The notes beneath the pieces were generated by a model. It was given only the letters and a program-made list of their open reading frames with translations. It was not told where the DNA came from and ran no database searches. This document shows, piece by piece, positions 17,142-26,788 of a stretch of DNA of 64,000 bases. Source of the DNA: Enterocloster bolteae (GTDB lineage Bacteria; Bacillota; Clostridia; Lachnospirales; Lachnospiraceae); contig JAETNT010000002.1 in the NCBI GenBank assembly GCA_021772025.1, positions 121,239 through 185,238 of the forward strand, read 5' to 3'. Positions within the stretch are counted from its first letter, which is position 1, and each line of letters opens with the position of its first letter. Made by a program: the position numbers and the translations under genes.

Positions 17142-18602
17142 TTACTGTTCCAGATATTCTAATGTACCCTCTGCCGGCTTTAAGGGATCAAAATCTTTAA
17201 TTACCAAGCGCTTGGTCTTACCCATCTTTACTTCTTTGTCCAGAGCATCATTATAATCCTTGGTCAGGGTTTCCAAAATGGGATCAATATCCCCGGCTTC
17301 AGGGAAACATGCCTCCCATAATACTTCCTCCCAGTTTTTGCCCTGAGGGGTTACATTGGGAAACTGGGGATATACGGATTCATAGGATAAGGGGGCAAAA
17401 TCCGCCAGCTTACCGATCTTGGACTGATCTACCGCTTTCATCACCTTATCTGAGGTAGGAAGGGAATATCCTTTTTCTACATAGCCCTTCATCACATCTA
17501 CGCTGGATAAATATTCGATTACCTTTGCAGCGGCCGCCGGATTTTTGGCGGTAGTAGTCATGGCCCATCCTGTCTGAGGAAGGGCGGATAAAGAACCTTT
17601 TACAGTTCCGTCTAAAGACGGAATTTCTGCTACTCCCCATTCCATCTTAGCCGGGAACTGATCCGTAAGAACTCCCACCTCCTGGGAAGCATTTCCGATG
17701 ATTCCAATATTTCCTTCGGCAAATTGAACCCGCAGGGGATCGATTTTCAGGCTGGCGGCTCCCGGTATCATGCTTCCGTCTGCAAACATCTGTCTTGCCG
17801 CTTCGATAATAGGCTTATAGCCGGTAAAATCATACCTTCCGTTAACGTAGTCATAGGGAAGGATTCCGCTGACCTCTGCCGCCGGGTAAAGGAACCGTTT
17901 AAAGCAGGCGCTTAAGCCCGGCATACCGATCCCGTATTTGGTCCCGCCTCCGGCCTCTGTCATCTTTTTTGCCGCCTCTACTACTTCTCCCAGAGTTTTA
18001 GGCTCTTCGGTAATCCCGGCGGCTTCAAACATCTCTTTGTTGTAAAGGAGCCTGTTTCCGCTTCTCTGGCAGGTGGGAACAAAATAGATGTCCTCTCCCA
18101 GGGCGTTAATCCCGGGATAGCTGAGTTTGCTTAAATCATAGACCTCTTTAAATTCATCAGACAATAGTGGATTTAACGGCTGGATAATGCCTGAGGCCAC
18201 AAAGGAATTTAAATCGAATCCGCCTGTTGCCGCGCCTACACAAAAGATATCCGGCGCCTGGTCAGAAGATATGGCCATTGTAATCATATTGATATAATTT
18301 TCTGTGGTAATCACGTATTCAACCTCAATCTGACCCTGGTTCTCTTCATTAAAATTCTTAACTACTTCTTCCATGTACTCCGCGTCATGCCGGTTGTTGG
18401 TCCACACCAGAACCTTTTCTCCCTGAAATGTCTGTTCCTCTGAAACCGCTTCCGCCTCAGTCTCCTGCACAGTCTGCTTTTCTGCCGGGGGCTCACTGCC
18501 TGCAGAAGGCGCCGTTTTTGGCGATGCAGAACATCCGGCTGCCGCTGCAACGGCCGCGGTCAGAGCTAACGTAACCCAGTATCTCGTCCTTATCATTTTC
18601 AT
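17142..18602 (-). CDS. Extracellular solute-binding lipoprotein of the sugar ABC transporter
   Basis: A 486-aa protein exported and anchored as a lipoprotein. It has a basic start (MKMIRTRYW), a hydrophobic stretch and the lipobox AAAGC, with the modified cysteine near residue 24, followed by an acidic/proline linker. The mature part (EKVLVWTNNRHDAEYMEEVV, residues about 65-84) matches family 1 solute-binding proteins for oligosaccharides. It is first in the operon and divergent from the two-component system at 18818, which probably controls it. Confidence 0.92.
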   Translation of the reverse strand: MKMIRTRYWVTLALTAAVAAAAGCSASPKTAPSAGSEPPAEKQTVQETEAEAVSEEQTFQGEKVLVWTNNRHDAEYMEEVVKNFNEENQGQIEVEYVITTENYINMITMAISSDQAPDIFCVGAATGGFDLNSFVASGIIQPLNPLLSDEFKEVYDLSKLSYPGINALGEDIYFVPTCQRSGNRLLYNKEMFEAAGITEEPKTLGEVVEAAKKMTEAGGGTKYGIGMPGLSACFKRFLYPAAEVSGILPYDYVNGRYDFTGYKPIIEAARQMFADGSMIPGAASLKIDPLRVQFAEGNIGIIGNASQEVGVLTDQFPAKMEWGVAEIPSLDGTVKGSLSALPQTGWAMTTTAKNPAAAAKVIEYLSSVDVMKGYVEKGYSLPTSDKVMKAVDQSKIGKLADFAPLSYESVYPQFPNVTPQGKNWEEVLWEACFPEAGDIDPILETLTKDYNDALDKEVKMGKTKRLVIKDFDPLKPAEGTLEYLEQ

Positions 18603-18817
18603 ACGAACCTCCCTTTGCTTTTTGGATGAATGTATACATATTATACAAAGCCTTCTGGAATTTTCCTATGTCATTTTATGTCAATATGTATCATTTATTA
18701 CGATCATTTTCTCCGAATATTGTTTTATTGTTACAATCATACTATAATAAATTAACATTTTATTGATGGAATTCTCAGTGAATCAAAATACTGTCACAAT
18801 TCAGAAAGGACGTCATT
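18603..18817. promoter_or_regulatory. Divergent promoter region, ABC operon / two-component system
   Basis: This 215-bp region separates the solute-binding protein (minus) and the response regulator (plus). A TATAAT for the minus side lies at 18640-18645 with no good -35, consistent with an activator-dependent promoter. A TATAAT for the plus side lies at 18743-18748, preceded by the small inverted repeat ATTGTTACAAT. Exact sites are uncertain. Confidence 0.4.
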
Positions 18818-20380
18818 ATGCAGAATTTTTCCCGGCTTTCCCTCCTCATTGTTGATGATGAGCCTTCAATACGGAACGGATTAGCTCAGGCGCTGCCTTT
18901 TAAAGAAATGGATATGGAAGTAGCAGGACTGGCCGGAAGCGGAAATGAGGCTTTGGATATGATCCGCGCCCAAGCGCCCGATATTATACTGACGGATATT
19001 AAAATGCCAAACGGTAATGGGTTAGATCTGATAAAATCTGTCAAGGATCTGGGACTGCATTCCCGTTTTATTATTATGAGCGGCTATGATGATTTTCAAT
19101 TTGCCAAAACCGCTCTTCAATATGGGGTAGAAGATTATCTGCTAAAGCCGATAAAAAAAGAAGAGCTCATCCAAGCTCTCCGAAAGGTCCGTGATAAAAC
19201 AGAAGCAGAACGCTATTCTGTCAGCCTGCTTCAATCTAAAGAATCTTTCCTGAGAAACCTGATGCACAAAGCTTATGACAGTTCCCAGCCTCTGCCGGAA
19301 TTTCTTCAGGAATATTCCGATAAGCCTCCTCTGTGTATTTTGGTCTTTGACGGGGATTTCTACCCTCAGGAATTAAAAAAAGAGCTGCTTTCCCTGATTC
19401 CTGAGTCCCTGGGTACTGTTTTTGAATGTGATCCGCATAGACTGGCGCTCCTTCTGTCTTTGCCGGTATTTTCTCAAACCGTTTCTTTGACTTTAAAGGA
19501 ATTCTGTCAGGATATCACAAGCAGGGTGTCAAAGCAGTTCCACACATTTGTATATATGGGAATCGGCAATTCTGTGCCTGGTATATCTCTTCTCCGCCAC
19601 TCCTACAGAAGCGCCCTGGAATATCTCTCCTATAATATGTATAAAACAAAGCTGCAGGTTTTTGACCGTTCCCTGTTGGAAACAGGAAATTCCTGTCCTG
19701 TCACCGTCAATAATTCCTATAGTGACCGGCTTTTAGAGGCAATTTTAAATTATAAACTGGAGCGTATTGATGAAATCACCAAAAGTTTTCTGGACTGGAT
19801 TTTATATATCCCCATGCCGCCTCCCAGCTTTGTCCGGGGCATGTGCACCCATCTTATGGTAGATATTCAAAAAAATTTATCTTCCTACAAAATATTAAGA
19901 GACGAGTTTCTTAGAAACACTCCTCATAAAGCCATTGCCCAATGTCCGTTTCTCTCAGACATTTCCCGGTGGATGATTTCTGCATTAAAGCATTACGCTA
20001 CTGTGCTCCATGTCCATATGATAGACGACAATGCCCCTGTCATAGAAGCGGCCGCTTCTTATATCAGGAAAAACATCACCTCCCGGCTCACTCTGGAAGA
20101 GGTGGCGTCCCAGGTTCATTTGAGCAAAAATTATTTTGCCGCTTTATTCAAGGATTATATGGGAATCAATTTTCGGGATTACGTGCTGGAAATGAAAATA
20201 GACTATGCCAAGAAGCTGTTAAAGGAGACTGATATCACCGTTTCCAACCTGTCCTGCCTGTTGGGATATGAAGAATACCGTTCTTTCAACCGGGCGTTTA
20301 AAAAAAGTACCGGCAAATCTCCTTCTGATTACCACCGGCTCTATAATCCCTTTTCCGCACCTCATACCGAAAATGACTAA
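18818..20380 (+). CDS. Response regulator, YesN/AraC type
   Basis: A 520-aa regulator. An N-terminal receiver domain (about residues 8-125) carries the acidic pair in LLIVDDEPS, the phospho-aspartate in ILTDIKMPNGNG and the lysine in YLLKPI. A middle region of about 280 residues follows. The C-terminus (about 415-515) has an AraC-type double helix-turn-helix (LTLEEVASQVHLSKNYFAAL, SCLLGYEEYRSFNRAFKKS). It is paired with the sensor kinase downstream and divergent from the sugar importer it probably activates. The start has GAAAGGA upstream. Confidence 0.93.
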   Translation: MQNFSRLSLLIVDDEPSIRNGLAQALPFKEMDMEVAGLAGSGNEALDMIRAQAPDIILTDIKMPNGNGLDLIKSVKDLGLHSRFIIMSGYDDFQFAKTALQYGVEDYLLKPIKKEELIQALRKVRDKTEAERYSVSLLQSKESFLRNLMHKAYDSSQPLPEFLQEYSDKPPLCILVFDGDFYPQELKKELLSLIPESLGTVFECDPHRLALLLSLPVFSQTVSLTLKEFCQDITSRVSKQFHTFVYMGIGNSVPGISLLRHSYRSALEYLSYNMYKTKLQVFDRSLLETGNSCPVTVNNSYSDRLLEAILNYKLERIDEITKSFLDWILYIPMPPPSFVRGMCTHLMVDIQKNLSSYKILRDEFLRNTPHKAIAQCPFLSDISRWMISALKHYATVLHVHMIDDNAPVIEAAASYIRKNITSRLTLEEVASQVHLSKNYFAALFKDYMGINFRDYVLEMKIDYAKKLLKETDITVSNLSCLLGYEEYRSFNRAFKKSTGKSPSDYHRLYNPFSAPHTEND

Positions 20381-20405
20381 ATCAGTAAAGGAGAGCTTTT
20401 GCCAT

Positions 20406-22226
20406 ATGCTTTTTCCTGCTTTAAAATCAGTCTTTATGAATTTGAAGATTAAATATAAGCTTTTATCCGCCATGATGGGAATTGTTTTATTCTCCTGCTG
20501 CTTTATGGGGATTATCTGCTATGTTTATTTTTCTGATTTTATGGAAAAGGAGGCAAAATCCGAGACAGAAACATCTCTTATCAATACGGCTTCTTCTCTT
20601 GATCGGGATATTAATCTTCTCTATAAAGATATCACCTATATGGTTTCCAATTCCAGTTTTATCCAAACCGTAATGGATATCGAATACGGGAATACCGAAA
20701 ATTATGCCTCAAATTATATTGCCATGCAGCCTCTGCTGAATAATGTGATTACTCATAATGCCCTGGTTGAGAATATTATCATTACAGGGAAAAACGGAGA
20801 GTTTTTCAGCACCTACAACTCGGGGTTAAAATACAGCCAGGAAATCACTCAGGCTTTGGCCGGTCTCAAACATGGAAAAGGTATCTCCTGGTCTCCTTCT
20901 ATCTCTACCCCTTTTCCGTCAATGGCGGAAGAAAACATTCCGATTTCCTTCCCCATCTCCCTTGGGGTCTACGGGCACGCCCCCTTTATTACCAATCAGG
21001 AGGGTTCCTCTTCCTTATCTATAACCGTGTTGATTCCTACCCGGAAGCTGGATAAGTACTTAAATAATTTCAACAGAATCCGATTAACCTCCACCTATCT
21101 CACATTGGAGGACGGAACCATACTGAACAGGCCAAAGTCCTATAACCAGCTAAACCCGGATTCTGTTAAAGCAATGGGGGAAGCTGTTTCTTCTTCTGTC
21201 CATCTATCCACCAATCATATTTCCACTTTGGACGGTGACTATTTTGTATCGGTAAATCCTCTGCCTTTTAACCGCTTAAAGCTGGTAAGCACTATATCCA
21301 AAAAAGAACTGTTATCCGGTATTGACAGGCTTAAATTGTTTACCTTGATAGCCATTTCCGCCAGCCTCCTTTTCTCTTTGTTTATAGGGCTGGCTCTGTC
21401 AAGGACCTTATCTCTTCCTCTGAAGAAGCTGACTGAAAATGTTTCTACAGCAGATCCGGCAAAGCCTTTGCCTATGTTTCACGCCAAATATCAGGATGAG
21501 ATCGGAATTCTGTCCCGCGCCTTTGACAATCTTTTAAGCATTATCCGGGAGCAGATGGAGCAGATAAAAGAGGATGAGCGCCAGCGCTACCATGCGGAGC
21601 TGGAAATCCTGACTCACCAAATCAATCCCCATTTTCTTTATAATACATTAGAGTGTATCCATTGGGAAATTCTGGGCGGAAATCCGGAAAGCGCCGCTCT
21701 TATGGTGGAAAAGCTGGGAGATTTTCTCCGTCTCAGCTTAAACGCCAAAAATTCGGTCACTACCATTAAGGATGAGCTTTCCCATGTTGAAAAATATATT
21801 GACATTATTAACCACCGTACCCAGGAACCCATTGACTTACTATTCTTTGTATCCGATGGCTTGGAACAGCTTCCTATTGTTCCCCGGATCCTTCAGCCAT
21901 TCGTAGAAAATTCCATAAAGCATGGTTTTACCTCTGAAGACGGAGATCGTCTGGTAATGAATCCCTTGATTTCTATCCGAATCACAGAGGAAAACAGGAA
22001 ACTGGTCCTGGTCATTGAAGATAACGGAAAAGGGATTGATATTCCAGCTGCCACGGCTGCCGTCTATCAAAAGGAAAACCCTTCTAAAATCGGCCTGAAT
22101 AATGTTTATAAGCGTCTGCAGGTATTTTACAAAAGTGAAATCCGGATTGAATTTTCCTCAACGCCTTTTCACCAAAATACAATCACCTTATACCTGCCAA
22201 TAGAATCAGAAAAGGATGGTGCATGA
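20406..22226 (+). CDS. Sensor histidine kinase, YesM type
   Basis: A 606-aa membrane kinase. It has an N-terminal membrane segment (about residues 18-42), an extracellular sensor domain of about 250 residues, a second membrane segment (LFTLIAISASLLFSLFIGLA) and a HAMP-like linker. The kinase core follows, with the phospho-acceptor region LTHQINPHFLYNTLE, N box ENSIKHGF and G box DNGKGID. I chose the ATG at 20406 behind AAAGGAG. The frame is open further upstream into the regulator gene (to 20268), and an ATG overlapping the regulator's stop (20373) is an alternative. It probably senses an extracellular sugar or the binding protein. Confidence 0.92.
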   Translation: MLFPALKSVFMNLKIKYKLLSAMMGIVLFSCCFMGIICYVYFSDFMEKEAKSETETSLINTASSLDRDINLLYKDITYMVSNSSFIQTVMDIEYGNTENYASNYIAMQPLLNNVITHNALVENIIITGKNGEFFSTYNSGLKYSQEITQALAGLKHGKGISWSPSISTPFPSMAEENIPISFPISLGVYGHAPFITNQEGSSSLSITVLIPTRKLDKYLNNFNRIRLTSTYLTLEDGTILNRPKSYNQLNPDSVKAMGEAVSSSVHLSTNHISTLDGDYFVSVNPLPFNRLKLVSTISKKELLSGIDRLKLFTLIAISASLLFSLFIGLALSRTLSLPLKKLTENVSTADPAKPLPMFHAKYQDEIGILSRAFDNLLSIIREQMEQIKEDERQRYHAELEILTHQINPHFLYNTLECIHWEILGGNPESAALMVEKLGDFLRLSLNAKNSVTTIKDELSHVEKYIDIINHRTQEPIDLLFFVSDGLEQLPIVPRILQPFVENSIKHGFTSEDGDRLVMNPLISIRITEENRKLVLVIEDNGKGIDIPAATAAVYQKENPSKIGLNNVYKRLQVFYKSEIRIEFSSTPFHQNTITLYLPIESEKDGA

Positions 22227-22392
22227 GCATATGAAGCAGCCAGATATATTAATTTTTAATGGTTTCAGGCATTTGAATCCGCCGTCGGCGGAGATGATTC
22301 CCTGCGTTGGAAAGGAAACCCGCAAATCGAAAATGCCTTAACCATGAGATTTGAACGTGTTCCAGGACTAAAAATTGAAAACCGGACGGAAT

Positions 22393-22482
22393 GAAAAGAG
22401 GATTGAATCTTCCTCAACCCCCTTTCACCAAAATACCGTCACTCTATATGTGTCATTTGGCTCTCCCCGCCCGGGAGAGTAA
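22393..22482 (+). pseudogene. Degenerate second copy of a sensor-kinase 3' end
   Basis: Codons here read EKRIESSSTPFHQNTVTLYV, against EIRIEFSSTPFHQNTITLYL at the C-terminus of the kinase just upstream. The DNA matches over about 60 bases and ends in its own TAA. Between the two, at about 22263-22394, a frame without a start codon reads through to AFESAVGGDDSLRWKGNP and then stops. I do not recognise that piece. The likely origin is decay of a duplicated or exchanged kinase gene. A CTCTCCC/GGGAGAG hairpin (22461-22479) closes the block. Confidence 0.7.
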
Positions 22483-22484
22483 AA

Positions 22485-23849
22485 TTAAGCCAGTTTTTCT
22501 TTTTTCATATAGATAGTGGTCAGTACAAACGGAATTACCATAGCAATCCCGCTGGATATGAGATACAGCCCCATTCCCTGATCTAAATAGTACAACATTC
22601 CCGGGATACATCCGGCTCCCATTCCGGGCGCCGCAAGCCCTGTAATCATGGCGAACATTCCGGCAAAACCGGCTCCTATCATGCCAAATATAAACGGATA
22701 TCCATATGCAAGGGTAGTTCCGAATATAGCCGGTTCCGTAATTCCAAACAGAGCTCCTGTTGTAGCTGCCACAGAGCTGGCTTTCTGCTTCAAGTCCTTT
22801 GCAAACAGGGCAAATGCCAGGCAGGATCCTGCCTGTCCCAGCATGCTGGCATTTCGGATAGGCTGGTACATATTTCTTCCTGTTTCTTCCAAAAAGTTAA
22901 TATCAATTACCCAAAGGCTGTGGTGCATTCCGGTAATTACCAATACCTGCTGGAGGGCCGCCGTAATAAATCCTCCGATTCCCAGCGGAAGCTGCAAAAC
23001 TATCCGGAAAAACTGAACCAGCAGTCCCTCAAGAGTCTTTACCACCGGGCCAACGCCAAACAAAATAATAAACAGGCAGATTCCAAGGGTTAAAATAGGT
23101 GTCAGGATCATGTCAATGACGTTGGGAACGAATTTTCTCACGATATCTTCAGTCTTTGCCAATAGCCAGCCGCCTAAAACCGCAATTAATACAGAACCCT
23201 GATATCCCACTAATTTAAACTGGAGTCCCAGCATGTTCACAATCAGAGGCTCCGCATTTCCCTTTCCCACTGCTCCTGCGGCAGGCAGGTTCCCAGAAAG
23301 CAGCATCATTCCCAGCACAAAGCCAAATACCGGGTTTCCTCCGAATTTTTTAGTTGCTGACCAGCATACCAGCGCCGGTAAAATAGAGAAGCCTGTATCT
23401 ATCAGGATTGCCGCAACCTGATACCATGCCGTATCCGCCGCCAGAATACCGGAGCTGGTTAAATATGACCTTACTCCCATCAGTACTCCGCTTGCCACGA
23501 TCACGGGAATAATGGGGATAAAAATATCTCCGAACAAACGGCTGATTTTTTGCAGCAAAGTACCGCCCTGCGCCTTCACTTCCTGAGCCTTTCCGGCGCT
23601 TTCAAATACATTATTTACTTCTTTGTATACTTTATTTACAACTCCTGTCCCCAATACAATCTGAATCTGCCCGTGGGCATCGATTAGCCCTTTAACCAGT
23701 ACCAGGTTCTTTAACTCTTCCTCTTTTACCTTTGTCCGGTCTTTTAAATCCATTCTCAGCCGGGTCATACAGTGCTGAAATGCCGCAATATTATCAAGTC
23801 CCCCTACCAATTCGATAATCTGTTCCGCCGCATCACGATAATTACTCAT
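22485..23849 (-). CDS. PTS glucose-superfamily EIIBC permease
   Basis: A 454-aa two-domain permease. The N-terminal EIIB (about residues 1-85) has the phospho-cysteine in GLDNIAAFQHCMTRLRM. The C-terminal EIIC (about 110-454) has ten or so membrane segments and the family motif GITEPAIFG. No EIIA domain is fused or encoded nearby, so a general glucose-type EIIA must serve it. It is last in an operon with a GH4 enzyme, so it is expected to import a disaccharide as a 6-phosphate. Confidence 0.93.
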   Translation of the reverse strand: MSNYRDAAEQIIELVGGLDNIAAFQHCMTRLRMDLKDRTKVKEEELKNLVLVKGLIDAHGQIQIVLGTGVVNKVYKEVNNVFESAGKAQEVKAQGGTLLQKISRLFGDIFIPIIPVIVASGVLMGVRSYLTSSGILAADTAWYQVAAILIDTGFSILPALVCWSATKKFGGNPVFGFVLGMMLLSGNLPAAGAVGKGNAEPLIVNMLGLQFKLVGYQGSVLIAVLGGWLLAKTEDIVRKFVPNVIDMILTPILTLGICLFIILFGVGPVVKTLEGLLVQFFRIVLQLPLGIGGFITAALQQVLVITGMHHSLWVIDINFLEETGRNMYQPIRNASMLGQAGSCLAFALFAKDLKQKASSVAATTGALFGITEPAIFGTTLAYGYPFIFGMIGAGFAGMFAMITGLAAPGMGAGCIPGMLYYLDQGMGLYLISSGIAMVIPFVLTTIYMKKEKLA

Positions 23850-23864
23850 ATTCCTACCTCCTCG

Positions 23865-25238
23865 TTATTCTCTCTCATCCTCTGTGCGTATGCTGGGATA
23901 CGTACATTGTTTTTTATTTACTTTATATTGTTTTCTATAGCATTCCCGTTCTAAAATGCAGTCCCCTGTTTTTTCCATGTGCCTGCTTAATTTCCGGCGG
24001 AATCCTTCCAATACATGTTGGTGCTCCGGATCATCCGCCAGATTTATTTTTTCCTCCGGGTCAAATAAAAGATCATATAAATATTCCCTGCTCTTTCTTT
24101 TTTTCTGCCATCCGTTTTCCAACAGCTTTGCCTTGGCCGGCGATTCATCACAGTTGGAAATATTGTACCAAGGCCATTCCTCATCCAGATAGCGCACATA
24201 CCGGTACCGGCGGCTCCTGATTGAGCGGACGGGTTCATAGGATGTATGGAAATTTATTTCCTGGATCAGTTCTTCCCTGGCTTCTCTTTTCGGATCTTCA
24301 AAGCACTCCGCAAAGCTTTCCCCCTGGAGCCAAGACGGCTCGGGAAGGTTCAGAAGCCGGCAGATGGTGGGAAAGACGTCCAGCTGGGATACCAGCGCGT
24401 CCGAAACGCATCCATAGGAACCCCCATATCCCGGAACCCGCATCATGAGAGCTACTCCCGTCCCTGCGTCATTCAGACAGCATTTTGAAAAAGGATTTGC
24501 CAACCCGTGATCCGTTGTCACCAAAATTATGGTTGAGTCGTAATAGCCGTATGCTTTCAGCGCATCCAGAACGATTCCAAAATTCCTGTCGCTGCAGTGA
24601 AGGCTTTTCAAAAAACCGGCCATATCCTCTCGGTTTTCTTTATTGTCCTCCATTCCATAGGGAATCGGAGAATAGCGGCAGTCAAACGTTTCCCGCTCTT
24701 CTTCCCGAATCTGCGGATAGGGCCTGTGGGTTGAAAACAAACCATAGGAAAGGAAAAAGGGACGTTGTTTCTCATAGGTTCTCAGAAAATCCGCCGCGGC
24801 TTTCGCGTTCTTCTCATCCCATTCCAGATACTCCTCTGGATTGCCGGGCGTTACAGAAAAATCCGTCAGTACAGTTTCGTATCCCAGTCTGTTTGCCGCT
24901 CTTTTTCCCCTCTCCCTTGGAAGCCAAAATTCTTCCTCATGCTGTACGCCGGAAAGGGTCGTGGCAAAGCCTTGTGTATGCAGATACGCCGCCAAATGCT
25001 GCCCAGGATTATTCAGGCCGAATCCCCTGTGGGTCAGACCTGCCAGGCCGTTGCAGTGAGGATATCTTCCCGTCAGCATAGCCCCTCTGCTGGGAGTGCA
25101 GGTAGGGCTTACGCAAAAAGCCTTTCGAAATACCAGCGCGTCCTTGGCAAATTCCTGGAGCCGGCTTGTTCCCGCCGGGTATCCGTAGGGAGTCAGATAC
25201 CGGCCTGTATCATGGGTATGAATATACAGGACATTCAT
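23865..25238 (-). CDS. Sulfatase (type I, formylglycine-dependent)
   Basis: A 457-aa arylsulfatase-family hydrolase. The active-site signature CTPSRGAMLTGRYPH holds the cysteine that becomes formylglycine. Metal ligands are seen in YIHTHDTGRY near the start and TTDHGLANPF in the second half. There is no signal peptide, so it should act in the cytoplasm. I chose the ATG at 25238 because it overlaps the TGA of the upstream gene (ATGA) and gives the normal N-terminus MNVLYIHTHD. No maturase (anSME) gene is in the window. Sulfate removal from an imported sulfated sugar is the likely role. Confidence 0.9.
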   Translation of the reverse strand: MNVLYIHTHDTGRYLTPYGYPAGTSRLQEFAKDALVFRKAFCVSPTCTPSRGAMLTGRYPHCNGLAGLTHRGFGLNNPGQHLAAYLHTQGFATTLSGVQHEEEFWLPRERGKRAANRLGYETVLTDFSVTPGNPEEYLEWDEKNAKAAADFLRTYEKQRPFFLSYGLFSTHRPYPQIREEERETFDCRYSPIPYGMEDNKENREDMAGFLKSLHCSDRNFGIVLDALKAYGYYDSTIILVTTDHGLANPFSKCCLNDAGTGVALMMRVPGYGGSYGCVSDALVSQLDVFPTICRLLNLPEPSWLQGESFAECFEDPKREAREELIQEINFHTSYEPVRSIRSRRYRYVRYLDEEWPWYNISNCDESPAKAKLLENGWQKKRKSREYLYDLLFDPEEKINLADDPEHQHVLEGFRRKLSRHMEKTGDCILERECYRKQYKVNKKQCTYPSIRTEDERE

Positions 25239-26788
25239 CTTTTTACCCATATGGGAGATGACCACGCGGTATCTCCGTTTTCCTGCACTGCTTTTACATA
25301 GAAGCTGTCCTCCTCCCGCTCCAGTCCTTCTATGACATCTGTAATGTTCACCGTATAGGCCGCCTGGGGAGACGCCCGGTGGATTAAAACTTTATAGGTA
25401 TTATGCCACCATGCATCTTCTCTGTAATATTCCGTAAAACCAAACCGTTCCTTAAGCAGCTGCGCCGCCTCCTCTTCGTTGGCTATCAAAACCGATTCCT
25501 CTAAAAGTGTGCTAACCGGCACCTGAAAATCCTTGCCGTCAATCGTAAACCGGACGGCATCCTCCCGGTTCGCCTCCATCTCCATAATAATCGACTGATT
25601 CTGAATATTAGGCGTCAGATAATTTTTCTGAGACAATTTTCCGTTCCCCTGAATCGTCTTTCTGGTGACGATATCCGCCTTTATTTTTTGTTGGTTTTCA
25701 ACGGTTACGGCGGAGCCGGGGGAGGTCCACAGCTTTTCTACGCCAAGAATCTTTCCCGGAGTAAAAACTTCAATATGCCACAGCCTCTCTTCCATATCCG
25801 GGAAAACTCGCCGGTCCGGTCCCCATCCTGCTTCTATTTCAAATTTAAACCGCACCTTTTTTTCGGGAAGCGCCCTTTCCCAGGTTCCCCGATGCGTGTA
25901 GCAGCGGTCAAGAATCCCGTTCCGGTACAATTCGATCCGGTCAACGGCACCGCTTCCCACCACCTGAATCTCCGCCTTATTTTCCCTTCCGCTCTTTATC
26001 CGGCTTCCCATAATTTCCCCGTTAATGGTATAATCCAGCTCTATTCGGCTGCGGGAAACCCCATAAGTGTGCCGGCTGCGGATTGCCTGGAATATAGACT
26101 CTCGGTCATAGCGTTCAGCCAGTACCGCAAAAAATCCGTTTCCGCTAATAGCCGGACAGACATGATTGTCGCCGCTGGCAATTACCCCCGCATGGATGTT
26201 CTGCCTCATGGCCCACCGAAAGGTTCCCCTCTCCGTTCTTGGCCCCATATGGATATGGACATTGAGGGGGATGGAAGCTTCGCTATCTTCTGAACTGCCA
26301 TGGCTGGAATAAATCTCTGTTACAGGAGAAAAATCTTCCCGGTTTGTTTCCCAGTTTTTTCCTCTGTGCCCCGGCTGATATCCGGTGTGGTGAGGAATTG
26401 CCATCACCTTTTCTCCCGCATTTCTGTACATGCGATACAGCTCTTCATAGGTCATGGGCATTTGCATGTCCTGCGTAAAATCCTGAAAAAACACGTTGTG
26501 ATCCCCGTCTTTTCCGTTTCCCTGCCATTCATATCCGGCATACAGCAGAAAATCCTCCGGCTTTTCCTTCAAAAAATTCTTCAGTCTTTCAAAGTCCCTT
26601 TGATACGTTTCCTCCGGAAGAGTATCCTCATATCCAAACCCGTTTTCCGATCTGTTCACAAAATAAGGGTAGTAAACCGGAGCCCAAAAATCCAGCATTT
26701 CCCGGGCAAAGCCATACCACTGCTCCAGCTGTTCCAAATGCCGGCTATGCATATTCGTATGAAAATCGCTCCAATATCGCTGTCTCAT
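25235..26788 (-). CDS. DUF3604/PHP-like metallohydrolase
   Basis: A 517-aa protein. The N-terminus MRQRYWSDFHTNMHS has the HxH-type metal pair of PHP-related proteins. Further histidines in MAIPHHTGYQPGH, YSSHGSSED and ASGDNHVCPA fit a metal centre. The last ~200 residues look beta-rich. DUF3604 proteins are often found beside sulfatases, but their reaction is poorly known. The start at 26788 overlaps the stop of the GH4 gene (ATGA) and its own stop overlaps the sulfatase start, so all three are tightly coupled. Confidence 0.8.
   Translation of the reverse strand: MRQRYWSDFHTNMHSRHLEQLEQWYGFAREMLDFWAPVYYPYFVNRSENGFGYEDTLPEETYQRDFERLKNFLKEKPEDFLLYAGYEWQGNGKDGDHNVFFQDFTQDMQMPMTYEELYRMYRNAGEKVMAIPHHTGYQPGHRGKNWETNREDFSPVTEIYSSHGSSEDSEASIPLNVHIHMGPRTERGTFRWAMRQNIHAGVIASGDNHVCPAISGNGFFAVLAERYDRESIFQAIRSRHTYGVSRSRIELDYTINGEIMGSRIKSGRENKAEIQVVGSGAVDRIELYRNGILDRCYTHRGTWERALPEKKVRFKFEIEAGWGPDRRVFPDMEERLWHIEVFTPGKILGVEKLWTSPGSAVTVENQQKIKADIVTRKTIQGNGKLSQKNYLTPNIQNQSIIMEMEANREDAVRFTIDGKDFQVPVSTLLEESVLIANEEEAAQLLKERFGFTEYYREDAWWHNTYKVLIHRASPQAAYTVNITDVIEGLEREEDSFYVKAVQENGDTAWSSPIWVKR

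Noticed and set aside
24485..25081. 198-aa plus-strand ORF opposite the sulfatase
   Set aside because: Antisense shadow: the sulfatase motifs are unmistakable on the other strand.
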